Shown here: positions 50,496-58,173 of the stretch, piece by piece
How the letters are laid out: each line of letters begins with the position of its first letter
How positions within the stretch are numbered: position 1 is the stretch's first letter
Source: an uncultured Oscillibacter sp.
Lineage (GTDB): Bacteria; Bacillota; Clostridia; Oscillospirales; Oscillospiraceae
NCBI GenBank assembly: GCA_910583785.1
Contig: CAJTZK010000013.1
Coordinates: forward strand, 1 to 58,173
Length of the DNA stretch: 58,173 nucleotides
Direction: 5' to 3'
Translations under genes and position numbers: made by a program
The notes under the pieces: model-generated
The model's input: the letters and a program-made list of their open reading frames with translations, nothing else
Databases searched by the model: none
What the model was told of the DNA's origin: nothing

Positions 50496-51572
50496 ATGGC
50501 AGAGGAACTGACGCGCATCGAACTGGACTACACCTACACCTACGACCAGTTCACCGTATTCTTCTACGGCGACCGGGTGTTCGTAGGCAGGAAGGACTAC
50601 CCCATAGGGCAGTGCTGCGTGGACATCATGAACCTGGGCGAGTCGATCCTGGATGAGATCGACCGGCGCGTCAGGCTGTTCATTCCCGCCGCCCGGAAGC
50701 TGCCCACAGAAAAAACAGACAGCGCCGCCGTCCTCGCGCAGGAACGGCTGAACGCTGTCTGGGAACTTATCTTTGCTTTGCCGGTCTACCGTGATCTGAA
50801 AATGGACGAGGCGTGCTGCTTCCATACCTTCCAGCGGCTTATGGCGGACAGGGAGAAGTGGGCGCAGGTGCGGGACCTGTCTTCCGAAGGGTACGCCATA
50901 TACCAGGGGATGATGGCTGGGCTCGCCTGCTTCGCAGATTCTATCCGCACCTTCCGCCTACAGGTCACGGAGATGACGAGGACGTATTTCGAGCCGCTGA
51001 AGCGGAGAACTAGCGACGCCTACGCCCAGGCATACTCCCGCTTCTACTCCGATATGCTTTCCATCGGCGCGCACATTTTCAACGATGAGTTTGAGCAGAG
51101 CTTTCCCTTGGAGGTGGACTTCGTGCCCATGATGCATCCTACTGAGGAGGGCAGAGTCTTCGTGGCGGAGAAGTCGACGTTCAACAGCCTGGCGGACTTT
51201 TTACGGACAGAGTTCTATCGGGGCTTAGCCTTGGGCAACGCGCCGAGGCAGTGCCACAACTGCGGACGGTACTTCCTGCTGACCGCCGGGTACAACACCT
51301 GCTACTGCAACAACGTCGCCCCAGGCGAGCTGGAGCGCACCTGCCGGAAGGTAGGCGCTCACCGCAAGGAGGCTCTTGGAAAGGCAAACCGCACTCCGGC
51401 CCGGAAGGAGTACGACCGGACATACAACCGTTTGAAGGTCCGAAAGCAGCGTGGGAAGATCAGTGTGGATGAGTGGAATGCCGCTGTGGCAGAGGCCCAG
51501 GAGCTGCTGGAGCGTTCTGAGCGCGGGGAGCTGACAGACGAGGAGTTGAGGCGCCGGTTTGAAGAGTTCTGA
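50496..51572 (+). CDS. DUF6076-like protein with a zinc-ribbon
   Basis: 358 residues, GGAGGGAGG before ATG 50496. Mainly helical, with a zinc-binding knuckle at about residue 253 (CHNCGRYFLLTAGYNTCYC) and a charged helical C-terminus (YDRTYNRLKVRKQRGKISV). I recall this as DUF6076, widespread in clostridial integrative elements and of unknown function. It is the only forward gene among the maintenance genes, divergent from xis with about 140 nt between, so the two may share a control region. Possible regulator or nuclease accessory; not established. Confidence 0.7.
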   Translation: MAEELTRIELDYTYTYDQFTVFFYGDRVFVGRKDYPIGQCCVDIMNLGESILDEIDRRVRLFIPAARKLPTEKTDSAAVLAQERLNAVWELIFALPVYRDLKMDEACCFHTFQRLMADREKWAQVRDLSSEGYAIYQGMMAGLACFADSIRTFRLQVTEMTRTYFEPLKRRTSDAYAQAYSRFYSDMLSIGAHIFNDEFEQSFPLEVDFVPMMHPTEEGRVFVAEKSTFNSLADFLRTEFYRGLALGNAPRQCHNCGRYFLLTAGYNTCYCNNVAPGELERTCRKVGAHRKEALGKANRTPARKEYDRTYNRLKVRKQRGKISVDEWNAAVAEAQELLERSERGELTDEELRRRFEEF

Positions 51573-51716
51573 GTGCGGAACGATTCTTTGTTTATAGCGG
51601 CGCAGTTTTTTGGCTATCCAGAATTTCCTTTTCCGCACAAATCTTATTCTTAATAAATGGCCAAACCCTTTTGGATGATGCTGTTGTTTTTGCAATCTAG
51701 TGAGAAATACTAGAAC

Positions 51717-53075
51717 CTATTTTATTTGTTCGCCAGATGTATCCGGCACTTTTTCGTTACTTCTGGCTGAGTAGCTCATTAGGATTTCTACAAACTCATC
51801 ATATCTCTGAAATTGAACTCTCTTTCTACATGTTTTAATATGGTGCTCAGGGATTCCAATTGCCTGGTAAATAATTGCGAGCATAATGAATTCAAGAATA
51901 TGAACAGCTGCCAGCAATTCCTGATAGGATGGTTCCACTTGCCTTTTTCCATAGTGTGTGAAGAAATTTCTCATATCTGCTAATGCTTTTGAGATTTGGC
52001 ATATTTTATCTTCACTTATTCCTATGCACTTCTTTAAAAGAGAGAAAATGTCCTCAAACCTATATCTCAAATATGCCGGGATTTGTTTTCGCCTTTTGTA
52101 AGGTATCTGCATATTGGTAATTTCTTTCGCCTCTTTTTCGCGATATTTACGTGAATAAATCTCTATTGCTTGAGTCAGATTCAAGAACCGATTTATGCCA
52201 GTTGATCGATTACAGATAATCTCATAGAAAAGTGTGGGAATATATTTCGTCTGTTCGTATAGGCTTAGCCACTTCTCCCAAATATCTGGAAAAGTTTCTG
52301 CAAACTCGGAAGTAGTAATTAAAAAATGCTCTTGCAATACAGGAATTTCGTCCTTGTGGTTCAGGATAAGGATGCAATCTTCGAAAGTGATACCATCTAT
52401 TTTTCTCGATTGTTCGTCAGCAAACGAAAATGCTTTTATGGGCAAATAGTAATTCGCGAAAAAGGCAAATAAATTCCTCACGGCTGCTATTCGTCCCACC
52501 GCAGACATGGCTTCTATAGGTTGATAAAATTGATATTCAATGATTGGCTTGATTTGAAAAGTTACTTCATTTTGATCCCATTTGTGCCGGTAAGACTGAT
52601 AAATCCTTAAATGACCATATTTATCATCTGCCAAAATCTCCTGTGGGTAAGTATCGTCGAGTACGGATGGACGTTCCTTTGAAGGAATCTTTAATATCAA
52701 TGGAGGGGAGGAAAACATGTTGTTTAACGAAGGGATACACGTTAAAATTTGAGTTATTATAATTTCCGAAGAAGTAGCACGACCTATCACTATTTCTGAT
52801 GGTGAAAAGGTTAACGTTTTATAGTTTTCTCCCCAAGTGTGACTGCCGCTTACGCAATATGCGTTCATAAGAGTCACCGGTGTACCATCAATGGTTGCCC
52901 AGACTTGAAACGGCTTGTAATAGTCAATCTTACGGCATTGATCAATACTTACTTTGCCTTGTAAATAAATTTCGTCATCCTCATTTTTTAATATCCCTGG
53001 AAATGTTACTTCTTCGCTGAAAATGCTACAATGAAAATCACCAATTTTCTCTAAAATACCTTTTAGCTCTCCCAT
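51717..53075 (-). CDS. HEPN-domain protein resembling the anti-phage factor ApeA
   Basis: 452 residues. The N-terminal 250 residues (VTFPGILKNEDDEIYLQGKV, FQVWATIDGTPVTLMNAY) look like the ApeA N-terminal domain, and the C-terminal region (LADMRNFFTHYGKRQVEPS) has the HEPN catalytic R369-x4-H374. HEPN proteins are RNases; ApeA blocks phage growth by abortive infection. The gene is AT-rich, 20 nt downstream of the type III restriction gene on the same strand, with its own ribosome site (GGTGGGAAGGAA). The ApeA name is by resemblance and not confirmed. Confidence 0.7.
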   Translation of the reverse strand: MGELKGILEKIGDFHCSIFSEEVTFPGILKNEDDEIYLQGKVSIDQCRKIDYYKPFQVWATIDGTPVTLMNAYCVSGSHTWGENYKTLTFSPSEIVIGRATSSEIIITQILTCIPSLNNMFSSPPLILKIPSKERPSVLDDTYPQEILADDKYGHLRIYQSYRHKWDQNEVTFQIKPIIEYQFYQPIEAMSAVGRIAAVRNLFAFFANYYLPIKAFSFADEQSRKIDGITFEDCILILNHKDEIPVLQEHFLITTSEFAETFPDIWEKWLSLYEQTKYIPTLFYEIICNRSTGINRFLNLTQAIEIYSRKYREKEAKEITNMQIPYKRRKQIPAYLRYRFEDIFSLLKKCIGISEDKICQISKALADMRNFFTHYGKRQVEPSYQELLAAVHILEFIMLAIIYQAIGIPEHHIKTCRKRVQFQRYDEFVEILMSYSARSNEKVPDTSGEQIK

Positions 53076-53094
53076 TTCCTTCCCACCTTTTCGG

Positions 53095-55704
53095 TCACAT
53101 CCCCTTCAAAATCTCCATAAACCGATCATAGGACACCGCACCCGGATAATCCGGCTGCTTTGTCTGGAACACCATGTAATAGCGGTAATTGCTCCCCGCC
53201 AGGGACGCCCACTTCGCCCCAATCCGGGCCTTTTCCTTGGACTCGTCGTTGTCCAGATGGTCTCCCTTTGTCTCGACCATCAGTATTTTCCCACTTACCG
53301 TCATGGCGATAATATCCGGGTAGGCGTGGGTCGAACCGTTGATCTGGAATCCCTGCCGGGAGATATTCCGGTGCCACCATTTGATCTGCTCCATCGATGA
53401 CAGCGCCCAGACCACCTTCCGCTCGTACTCGTTCATGTTCCCTTCTTCTCCAGAATAGAGGGATTTGGGAATGATGGTGGTAGCGGTGGTGGGAGAGATC
53501 GAAGAGGGCAGGGCGTAGTTCAGCCTGCACACCACCTTGCCCTGCTCCAGCCACAGGTCAAAGACCCTCGCCCGGTGAGCCGCCAGCAGCTCCTTCACCT
53601 TGTTCTCCACTTTCACGACGTAGGGATACGGCGACTGTTCAAAATCGCTGACTTGATCCTCCGTCATGGTTTCCACCACGCGGTCAATGTACTCCTGTAA
53701 TTCCCGGTCGTTGATGCAGTTGACCTTGGAGAGCTTTTGCCGGATGAGGCCCTTGCAGTGAACCAGCCGGAATTGGGAGGGGTGGGCGTTGAACCACTCC
53801 TTGAAATAGGCGCTGTCCATGCCCTGGAGCATCCACGCCCGGGGCTGGTCATCCCCGCCCTCTTCCACGTCGATCCGGGCCATCTCCGCGTCAATGGTCG
53901 TGAAGTCGATTTGAACGTCCTTGTCCTTCAGCGTAAAGCCGGGAGACAGGTGGTCCAGCTTCAGCTCTATGTACTCGTCGGAAAAGAAGCTGGCGCCTAC
54001 CTCCTGCATAAACTGCGGAAAGCGCAGCTGAGCCGCTTCCTCCCGGAAGTCCTCGTTCATGCGGAATACGTTCATTTTCTCGCGCACCTCCATGGGAGCC
54101 CGGTCCAGCGCTGTTTCCCCGGCGTTTTTCAGTTCTTCCTCATAAGCGTCATTCTGCGCCAGGGCCGCCGCCAGCAGCTCGTCTGTTCCGCCGACGGTTC
54201 CGCCCTCTTCCGCGGCGGGCTCGATCCGCTCCCGCAGAGCGGCGGGGTCCACTGCGGGGATGTCCTCATCCGGTTTTGAAACCGGCTCAATGGGTATCTG
54301 CTGGGGCTGAGGCGGCTGCTCCTTTGGAGGCGCATCCTCGTCCTGGGCCCGGTAGTCCCGGCTGCTGAACCCCGCGCTGTTCAGACCCGACACCACCCGC
54401 TCAAGGGTCCCGTGGAAGTCGGCGGACGAGGTGATGACATAGGACAGGTTCAGCACATTGCTCTCATTCTTCTGCGTATAGGGAAGCCGCAGGACCCGGC
54501 CCAGAATCTGCTCCACGTCCACGGCGGAAGTCCGGTTCGCCACCGTTGCCAGCACGTAGGCGAAGGGACAGTCCCAGCCCTCTTTCAGGGCGTTGACGGT
54601 GATGATATATCTGACCGGACACTCCGGCGACAGCAGGTCCACGCCCTTCAGCTCGTCCTTGTCGGCGGTCTTGACGGCGATCTCTGCCCCGGGGATGCCC
54701 GCCTCCACCAGGGTGTCCTTGATTTTCTGATAGGTCGTGCTGTTGGCCCCGATATTGGACTGGGCCTGGAAGAGTACAATGGGCCGGATATACCGCCCGG
54801 AGGCGCGCTGCTCTGCCGCCGCCTGGGCCTCCAGCCGGTTTCGGATGTTGATGGCGTCGGAGTACACGTCGGCCTGGGATTTCCGGTTGTAGACGATCAC
54901 CGGCAGCTTGACCATGTTCTCCCTCTTGAGCTGCGCCGCGTCAACAAAGGAGATGATATTGCTGTTTTTCCTCGGCGTGGCCGTCAGGTCCAGCACAAAG
55001 CAGGGATTGAAATTCCGCAGCATCTCCTCGCTGAGGGCCGAGCCCGCGTGATGGCTCTCGTCCACAATCACCACCGGGTTCAGATACCGGATCACCTGGA
55101 TCAGGGCCGTCTCGTCGGTGTCCGCCAGGAGGATGGACGGGTCCCGGTAGAATTTCGCAAACTGGGCCAGATACCCGTTTTCCTGATACGCCTTGCGGCC
55201 CTCCTTCCGGCTGGTGCGGAAGGAGTCGTAAGAAAGCACAAATACAGAGAGCTGTTCCAGCACCGTCGTGGGATTAAAATTCTGCCCGTCCAGCATCTGC
55301 TGTTTGGAGTAGACCTCCACCTGGCCGCCGAAGTGCTCGTTGAGCTTCTGGCGGTATGGGTGCCGGGGGTCCTTCAGCGCCGCCAGCGTCTGCGTCAGGA
55401 TGGCGTCGGAGGGCACCAGCCAAACCACTGCCTTGGCCCGGCGGGCGGTCATGGAGTCGAAAATGGGCTTCACGGCGTTGGCGGCGAGAAAAGTCTTCCC
55501 GCCGCCGGTGGGGACTTTGAAGCAGACCTCCGGCGCGTGTTTCAAATTGGAGCGATAGGGCGGTAGGCCGTCCGGGCCCACCTTCACGCCCTTTTCCTCC
55601 CACAGGGTCCGGTAGGCCCCGGCGGCGCTCTGCTTCTCCGTGAGCAGGGCCAGGAAGCGGGCCAGGTCCTGCATGACGGCCCACTGATAGCGTTTCAGTT
55701 CCAT
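53095..55704 (-). CDS. res: Type III restriction enzyme Res subunit
   Basis: 869 residues from ATG 55704 (AAGGAG 7 nt upstream); the longer frame adds nothing recognisable. SF2 helicase: Walker A VPTGGGKT (64-71), DESHH box at D215, motif VI QILGRVLRLPY. A PD-(D/E)xK nuclease sits near the C-terminus (PDIIAM...E811-T-K813). With Mod it cleaves DNA between head-to-head unmethylated sites after ATP-driven translocation. 11 nt after mod. A region of low complexity (QPPQPQQIPIEPVSKPDED) separates helicase and C-terminal parts. Confidence 0.93.
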   Translation of the reverse strand: MELKRYQWAVMQDLARFLALLTEKQSAAGAYRTLWEEKGVKVGPDGLPPYRSNLKHAPEVCFKVPTGGGKTFLAANAVKPIFDSMTARRAKAVVWLVPSDAILTQTLAALKDPRHPYRQKLNEHFGGQVEVYSKQQMLDGQNFNPTTVLEQLSVFVLSYDSFRTSRKEGRKAYQENGYLAQFAKFYRDPSILLADTDETALIQVIRYLNPVVIVDESHHAGSALSEEMLRNFNPCFVLDLTATPRKNSNIISFVDAAQLKRENMVKLPVIVYNRKSQADVYSDAINIRNRLEAQAAAEQRASGRYIRPIVLFQAQSNIGANSTTYQKIKDTLVEAGIPGAEIAVKTADKDELKGVDLLSPECPVRYIITVNALKEGWDCPFAYVLATVANRTSAVDVEQILGRVLRLPYTQKNESNVLNLSYVITSSADFHGTLERVVSGLNSAGFSSRDYRAQDEDAPPKEQPPQPQQIPIEPVSKPDEDIPAVDPAALRERIEPAAEEGGTVGGTDELLAAALAQNDAYEEELKNAGETALDRAPMEVREKMNVFRMNEDFREEAAQLRFPQFMQEVGASFFSDEYIELKLDHLSPGFTLKDKDVQIDFTTIDAEMARIDVEEGGDDQPRAWMLQGMDSAYFKEWFNAHPSQFRLVHCKGLIRQKLSKVNCINDRELQEYIDRVVETMTEDQVSDFEQSPYPYVVKVENKVKELLAAHRARVFDLWLEQGKVVCRLNYALPSSISPTTATTIIPKSLYSGEEGNMNEYERKVVWALSSMEQIKWWHRNISRQGFQINGSTHAYPDIIAMTVSGKILMVETKGDHLDNDESKEKARIGAKWASLAGSNYRYYMVFQTKQPDYPGAVSYDRFMEILKGM

Positions 55705-55715
55705 GTTCGTGCTCC

Positions 55716-57443
55716 TTACAGCTTGGCGATATCCCGGGGGATTTTCTTGAAGGTAATGTGGTTCGCCGACAGCTCCTCCGGGGGAATCACGCACAGGTCG
55801 GCGTAGATGAAGAAGCCCTCCGCGTCTCTGGGAAGCGTGGAGAGGAAGTCGTAGTCCAGGGTGGTGACCCGTTCCCGCTCATAGTAAAAGTAATAGGCGG
55901 TCTGCCCATGCTTCCCCAGGTAGTAGGGATTCCCGTTTTCCTCCCTGTGCCAGGGGCGTTTCGTCTCTGTGAACCAGACGTATTCCCGGATTACTTCCTC
56001 GTCCACGGTCTCGTTGAGATTGCCGTCGATCAGCAGAGGCTCGCCCAATTCGCAGAAGCGGAAGCCGCCTCTGGTCCCCTCTACGGCGGTTTTTCCCTCG
56101 CCGTAGCCGTCGATGACCCGCTTTACCCGCTCGGCGGTGATGCTCTCGGTGTAGTCCATCATTTCCACCAGGATGAATCTGCGGTTCCCGCCGTCGGCCT
56201 TGTTCATGTTCAGCACCGCGTGGGCCGTGGTGCCGGACCCGGCGAAGGAGTCCAGAATTAGGGTGTCTTTATCGCCCGCTATCTGTAAAATGCGTTCAAT
56301 CAAGCGGGGCGGCTTTGGGGTGTCAAATGTGGCGTTACCCTTAAAAATAGCCTTCAGCATTTTTGCGGCTTCGTCCGTATGGCCGACATCGGCATACTGC
56401 CACAGATTTGTGGGAGGTGGTCCGTCAACACTATCTAAATAAGTTTTTCTTGCGATGCCGCCTTTGCCGTTTTGAGTAAAATAGTATCTGGGCCATTGTC
56501 CACGCTTCAAAACCTTTTGCGCTTGCGCAGATGCAATTTCTAAAGGATCTGCCAAAACAATGGCTTTAACCCCTTGCCGAACTTCATTTTCAGATACTCC
56601 ACATATTTGCGCCCGCATAGCAGCATCGTCTAAATCACACAATTTGTAATTGGCCCACTCAGACATAATTCTCAGCATTTCATCTTGTTGGTAGCGCCAG
56701 TGGGCACTTTGGTAAGGATAAATTAGTTTTCCATTAAATGGATGTTGTATCGCGTAAACCATTCCTTGATGCGTTGCAGCGTCTGCGGCGAAAGCATCAC
56801 TAGCTCTCCATGGCGCTTTATCATTGTCCGGGTTTTTATATTTTGCGTTCATACTGTCCGTACGAGGTAGCTTATTTGGGTTCCATCCCGGTTTTTTGCT
56901 GTATACAAGAATGTGCTCTACCTCACTAACAATGCCCTTGGAGTCGTTGCGGGTGGAGTATGTTCTCTGCCAGGACACGGTGGACACAAAGCAGCTTGCC
57001 CCGAAGATTTCATCACAGACGGATTTCAGATTGTAAAGCTCATTGTCGTCAATGCTGATAAATATGACTCCATCCTCCGCCAGCAGCTTTTGCAGCAGTT
57101 TCAGCCGGGGATACATCATGCACAGCCACTTGTCATGCCGGGTCAGGTCCTCGCCCTCCCGGCCTACGACCTCCCCAAGCCACTTGCGGATTTTCGGGTC
57201 GTTTACATTGTCGTTGTATACCCAGCCCTCGTTTCCCGTGTTGTAGGGCGGATCGATATAGACGCACTTCACCCGCCCCTCGTACCGGGGCAGCAGAGCT
57301 TTGAGCACCTCCAGGTTGTCGCCGTGGACAATGAGGTTTTCGCTCTCTGCGCCGTATGTATACCGCTCCTCCAGCACTCGGAAGGGGACCTCCTGGTGGT
57401 GGTTGATGACCTTGTCTTTTCCAATCCATTCAAGCGTCGGCAT
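55716..57443 (-). CDS. mod: Type III DNA methyltransferase Mod subunit
   Basis: 575 residues from ATG 57443 (AGGAGG upstream). Motif IV YIDPPYNTG (63-71) precedes motif I SFAGSGTTAHA (about 396-406), the beta-class order of N6-adenine Mod subunits. The target recognition region lies between (about 130-340). Mod alone methylates one strand of an asymmetric site and is required for Res activity. The target sequence cannot be read from the protein. Its 5' end overlaps the DUF6680-like gene by 14 nt. Confidence 0.94.
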   Translation of the reverse strand: MPTLEWIGKDKVINHHQEVPFRVLEERYTYGAESENLIVHGDNLEVLKALLPRYEGRVKCVYIDPPYNTGNEGWVYNDNVNDPKIRKWLGEVVGREGEDLTRHDKWLCMMYPRLKLLQKLLAEDGVIFISIDDNELYNLKSVCDEIFGASCFVSTVSWQRTYSTRNDSKGIVSEVEHILVYSKKPGWNPNKLPRTDSMNAKYKNPDNDKAPWRASDAFAADAATHQGMVYAIQHPFNGKLIYPYQSAHWRYQQDEMLRIMSEWANYKLCDLDDAAMRAQICGVSENEVRQGVKAIVLADPLEIASAQAQKVLKRGQWPRYYFTQNGKGGIARKTYLDSVDGPPPTNLWQYADVGHTDEAAKMLKAIFKGNATFDTPKPPRLIERILQIAGDKDTLILDSFAGSGTTAHAVLNMNKADGGNRRFILVEMMDYTESITAERVKRVIDGYGEGKTAVEGTRGGFRFCELGEPLLIDGNLNETVDEEVIREYVWFTETKRPWHREENGNPYYLGKHGQTAYYFYYERERVTTLDYDFLSTLPRDAEGFFIYADLCVIPPEELSANHITFKKIPRDIAKL

Positions 57444-57972
57444 GGGCGGTGTCCTCCTGTGATGGTTGAGTTGTCGGGTTTGGACTGCTGGGCATAGATT
57501 GAAGCACTTTCTCGACGATCTCACCCAGTTTTGCTTGCCCGGTGATAATTTGAGAATTTAGTTCCCGCTGCTGGCTTAATCCTACAGGATAATATGGATT
57601 TTGGATAGTATCCCAGGTGATTTTCTTTTTATATCCAAGATTTTTCGCCATGAGTTCTAGTAGTTTACACTGCTCTCGTTCTCGCTCCTGTTTAGAGAAT
57701 TCCGGGCGGTATTTTGAAAGCAATATCTTCCACTGCGCACGAACAGGCTCACAGTCCGAAAAGACAATATCAATTAAATTGAGTGCGTTGACAGAACTGG
57801 AATCCGTCCAACCGATCATCCTGTGGGTCATTAAGCACTGGAATATTGCCATTTTGTCTTTGCGTTTTTCTGCTCTGTTCTGCAAAAACTGTCCGACAAG
57901 CACTGCAATTATTGGACTCAGTACCACTGCAATCACATTTACAATAGCTAAAATCATGTCAAATTCCCACAT
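57430..57972 (-). CDS. DUF6680-like membrane protein linked to the restriction system
   Basis: 180 residues from ATG 57972 (AGAGAGG upstream); TTG at 57978 is another start. One N-terminal membrane span (ILAIVNVIAVVLSPIIAVLV) followed by basic QNRAEKRKDK, and a soluble domain with LMTHRMIGWTDSSSVNALNL and LNLIDIVFSDCEPVRAQWK. I recall this pattern as DUF6680. It overlaps mod by 14 nt, so it is translated with the restriction genes and may tether or regulate them. No function is known. Confidence 0.7.
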   Translation of the reverse strand: MWEFDMILAIVNVIAVVLSPIIAVLVGQFLQNRAEKRKDKMAIFQCLMTHRMIGWTDSSSVNALNLIDIVFSDCEPVRAQWKILLSKYRPEFSKQEREREQCKLLELMAKNLGYKKKITWDTIQNPYYPVGLSQQRELNSQIITGQAKLGEIVEKVLQSMPSSPNPTTQPSQEDTAHADA

Positions 57973-58039
57973 ATTCAAATCCTCTCTTTGTTTTCTCTGC
58001 CTTACTTGCTAATTCATCTAAGAATAAAACGATACTCAA

Positions 58040-58068
58040 ATTATAGTTGTGATCGCAGGCAAAAGCAA
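58040..58068 (-). promoter_or_regulatory. Promoter of the defence operon
   Basis: Reverse-strand TTGCTT and TATAAT with a 17-nt spacer, 70 nt before the DUF6680-like start. To its right (58078-58173) no confident gene is seen; two reverse frames are open to the edge and neither is recognisable. Confidence 0.75.
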
Positions 58069-58173
58069 GCGGTTTCCTTATTCTTTATTCTTTGGATGTA
58101 CCAGCGCACACGCTGCTCTGAGGATAAGGGCTGATTTATGCCCCTGAAAATCTCCATTAACTGTTTCAGACCT

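Noticed and set aside
1..58173. CRISPR array or rRNA operon
   Set aside because: No regularly spaced repeats and no rRNA sequence were seen on reading either strand.
58078..58173. Partial reverse-strand CDS at the right edge
   Set aside because: Two frames are open but neither shows a recognisable family; too short to support.

Overview
The window looks like chromosomal DNA of a high-GC, spore-forming, anaerobic clostridium of the Oscillospiraceae type (Flavonifractor/Oscillibacter/Intestinimonas-like). This rests on strong GC bias in the core genes, sigma-A-like promoters, AGGAGG ribosome sites, a LysM-GH18 spore-cortex-type hydrolase, a minimal SufC-SufB pair, a complex [FeFe] hydrogenase and ICE modules common in gut Firmicutes. 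No species can be named from the sequence alone. Layout: (1) 1-2250 is a patchwork of broken conjugative-element genes (VirB4 fragment, serine-recombinase C-terminus, truncated zinc-ribbon protein, truncated ParM) joined head-to-head. (2) 2456-8280 is a signalling operon: a lone receiver, a hybrid kinase with HPt, and a second hybrid kinase fused to a DegV lipid-binding domain. (3) 8386-42520 is mostly core chromosome: GH25 hydrolase; thioredoxin/rhodanese/CoA-disulfide-reductase operon with a convergent Crp/Fnr regulator; tRNA-Thr; a two-gene [FeFe] hydrogenase with a GltD-like flavoprotein; HAD phosphatase; orphan OppA lipoprotein; BI-1 protein; SufCB; a ferritin-like protein; a GntR-regulated ABC exporter with a tiny leucine-rich peptide; an LRR/VWA/nitroreductase/MoxR/NifU-like run; purA and purB; LysM-GH18; a YkvI-like permease; bactofilin; a large membrane protein; DegV; tRNA-Pro. 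(4) From tRNA-Pro (42445-42520) to the right edge lies an integrative mobilizable element carrying a tyrosine integrase, Xis-like protein, HTH_36 replication-type protein, MobP3-like relaxase with accessory protein and a candidate oriT, plus defence cargo. The cargo is visibly AT-rich in places. At the tRNA end, between 62-bp direct repeats that each carry the integrase 3' end, sits a putative retron: a structured non-coding region with a roughly 100-nt hairpin, a 70-residue single-span membrane protein, and a reverse transcriptase with the retron NAxxH and VTG motifs plus YVDD. At the other end are a HEPN protein resembling ApeA, a type III restriction-modification pair, and a DUF6680-like membrane protein, transcribed together from a near-consensus promoter. 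The best candidate for an undescribed system is the retron with its upstream small membrane protein; the best candidate for undescribed signalling is the kinase-receiver-DegV fusion. All calls come from reading the sequence; no database search or structure prediction was run.
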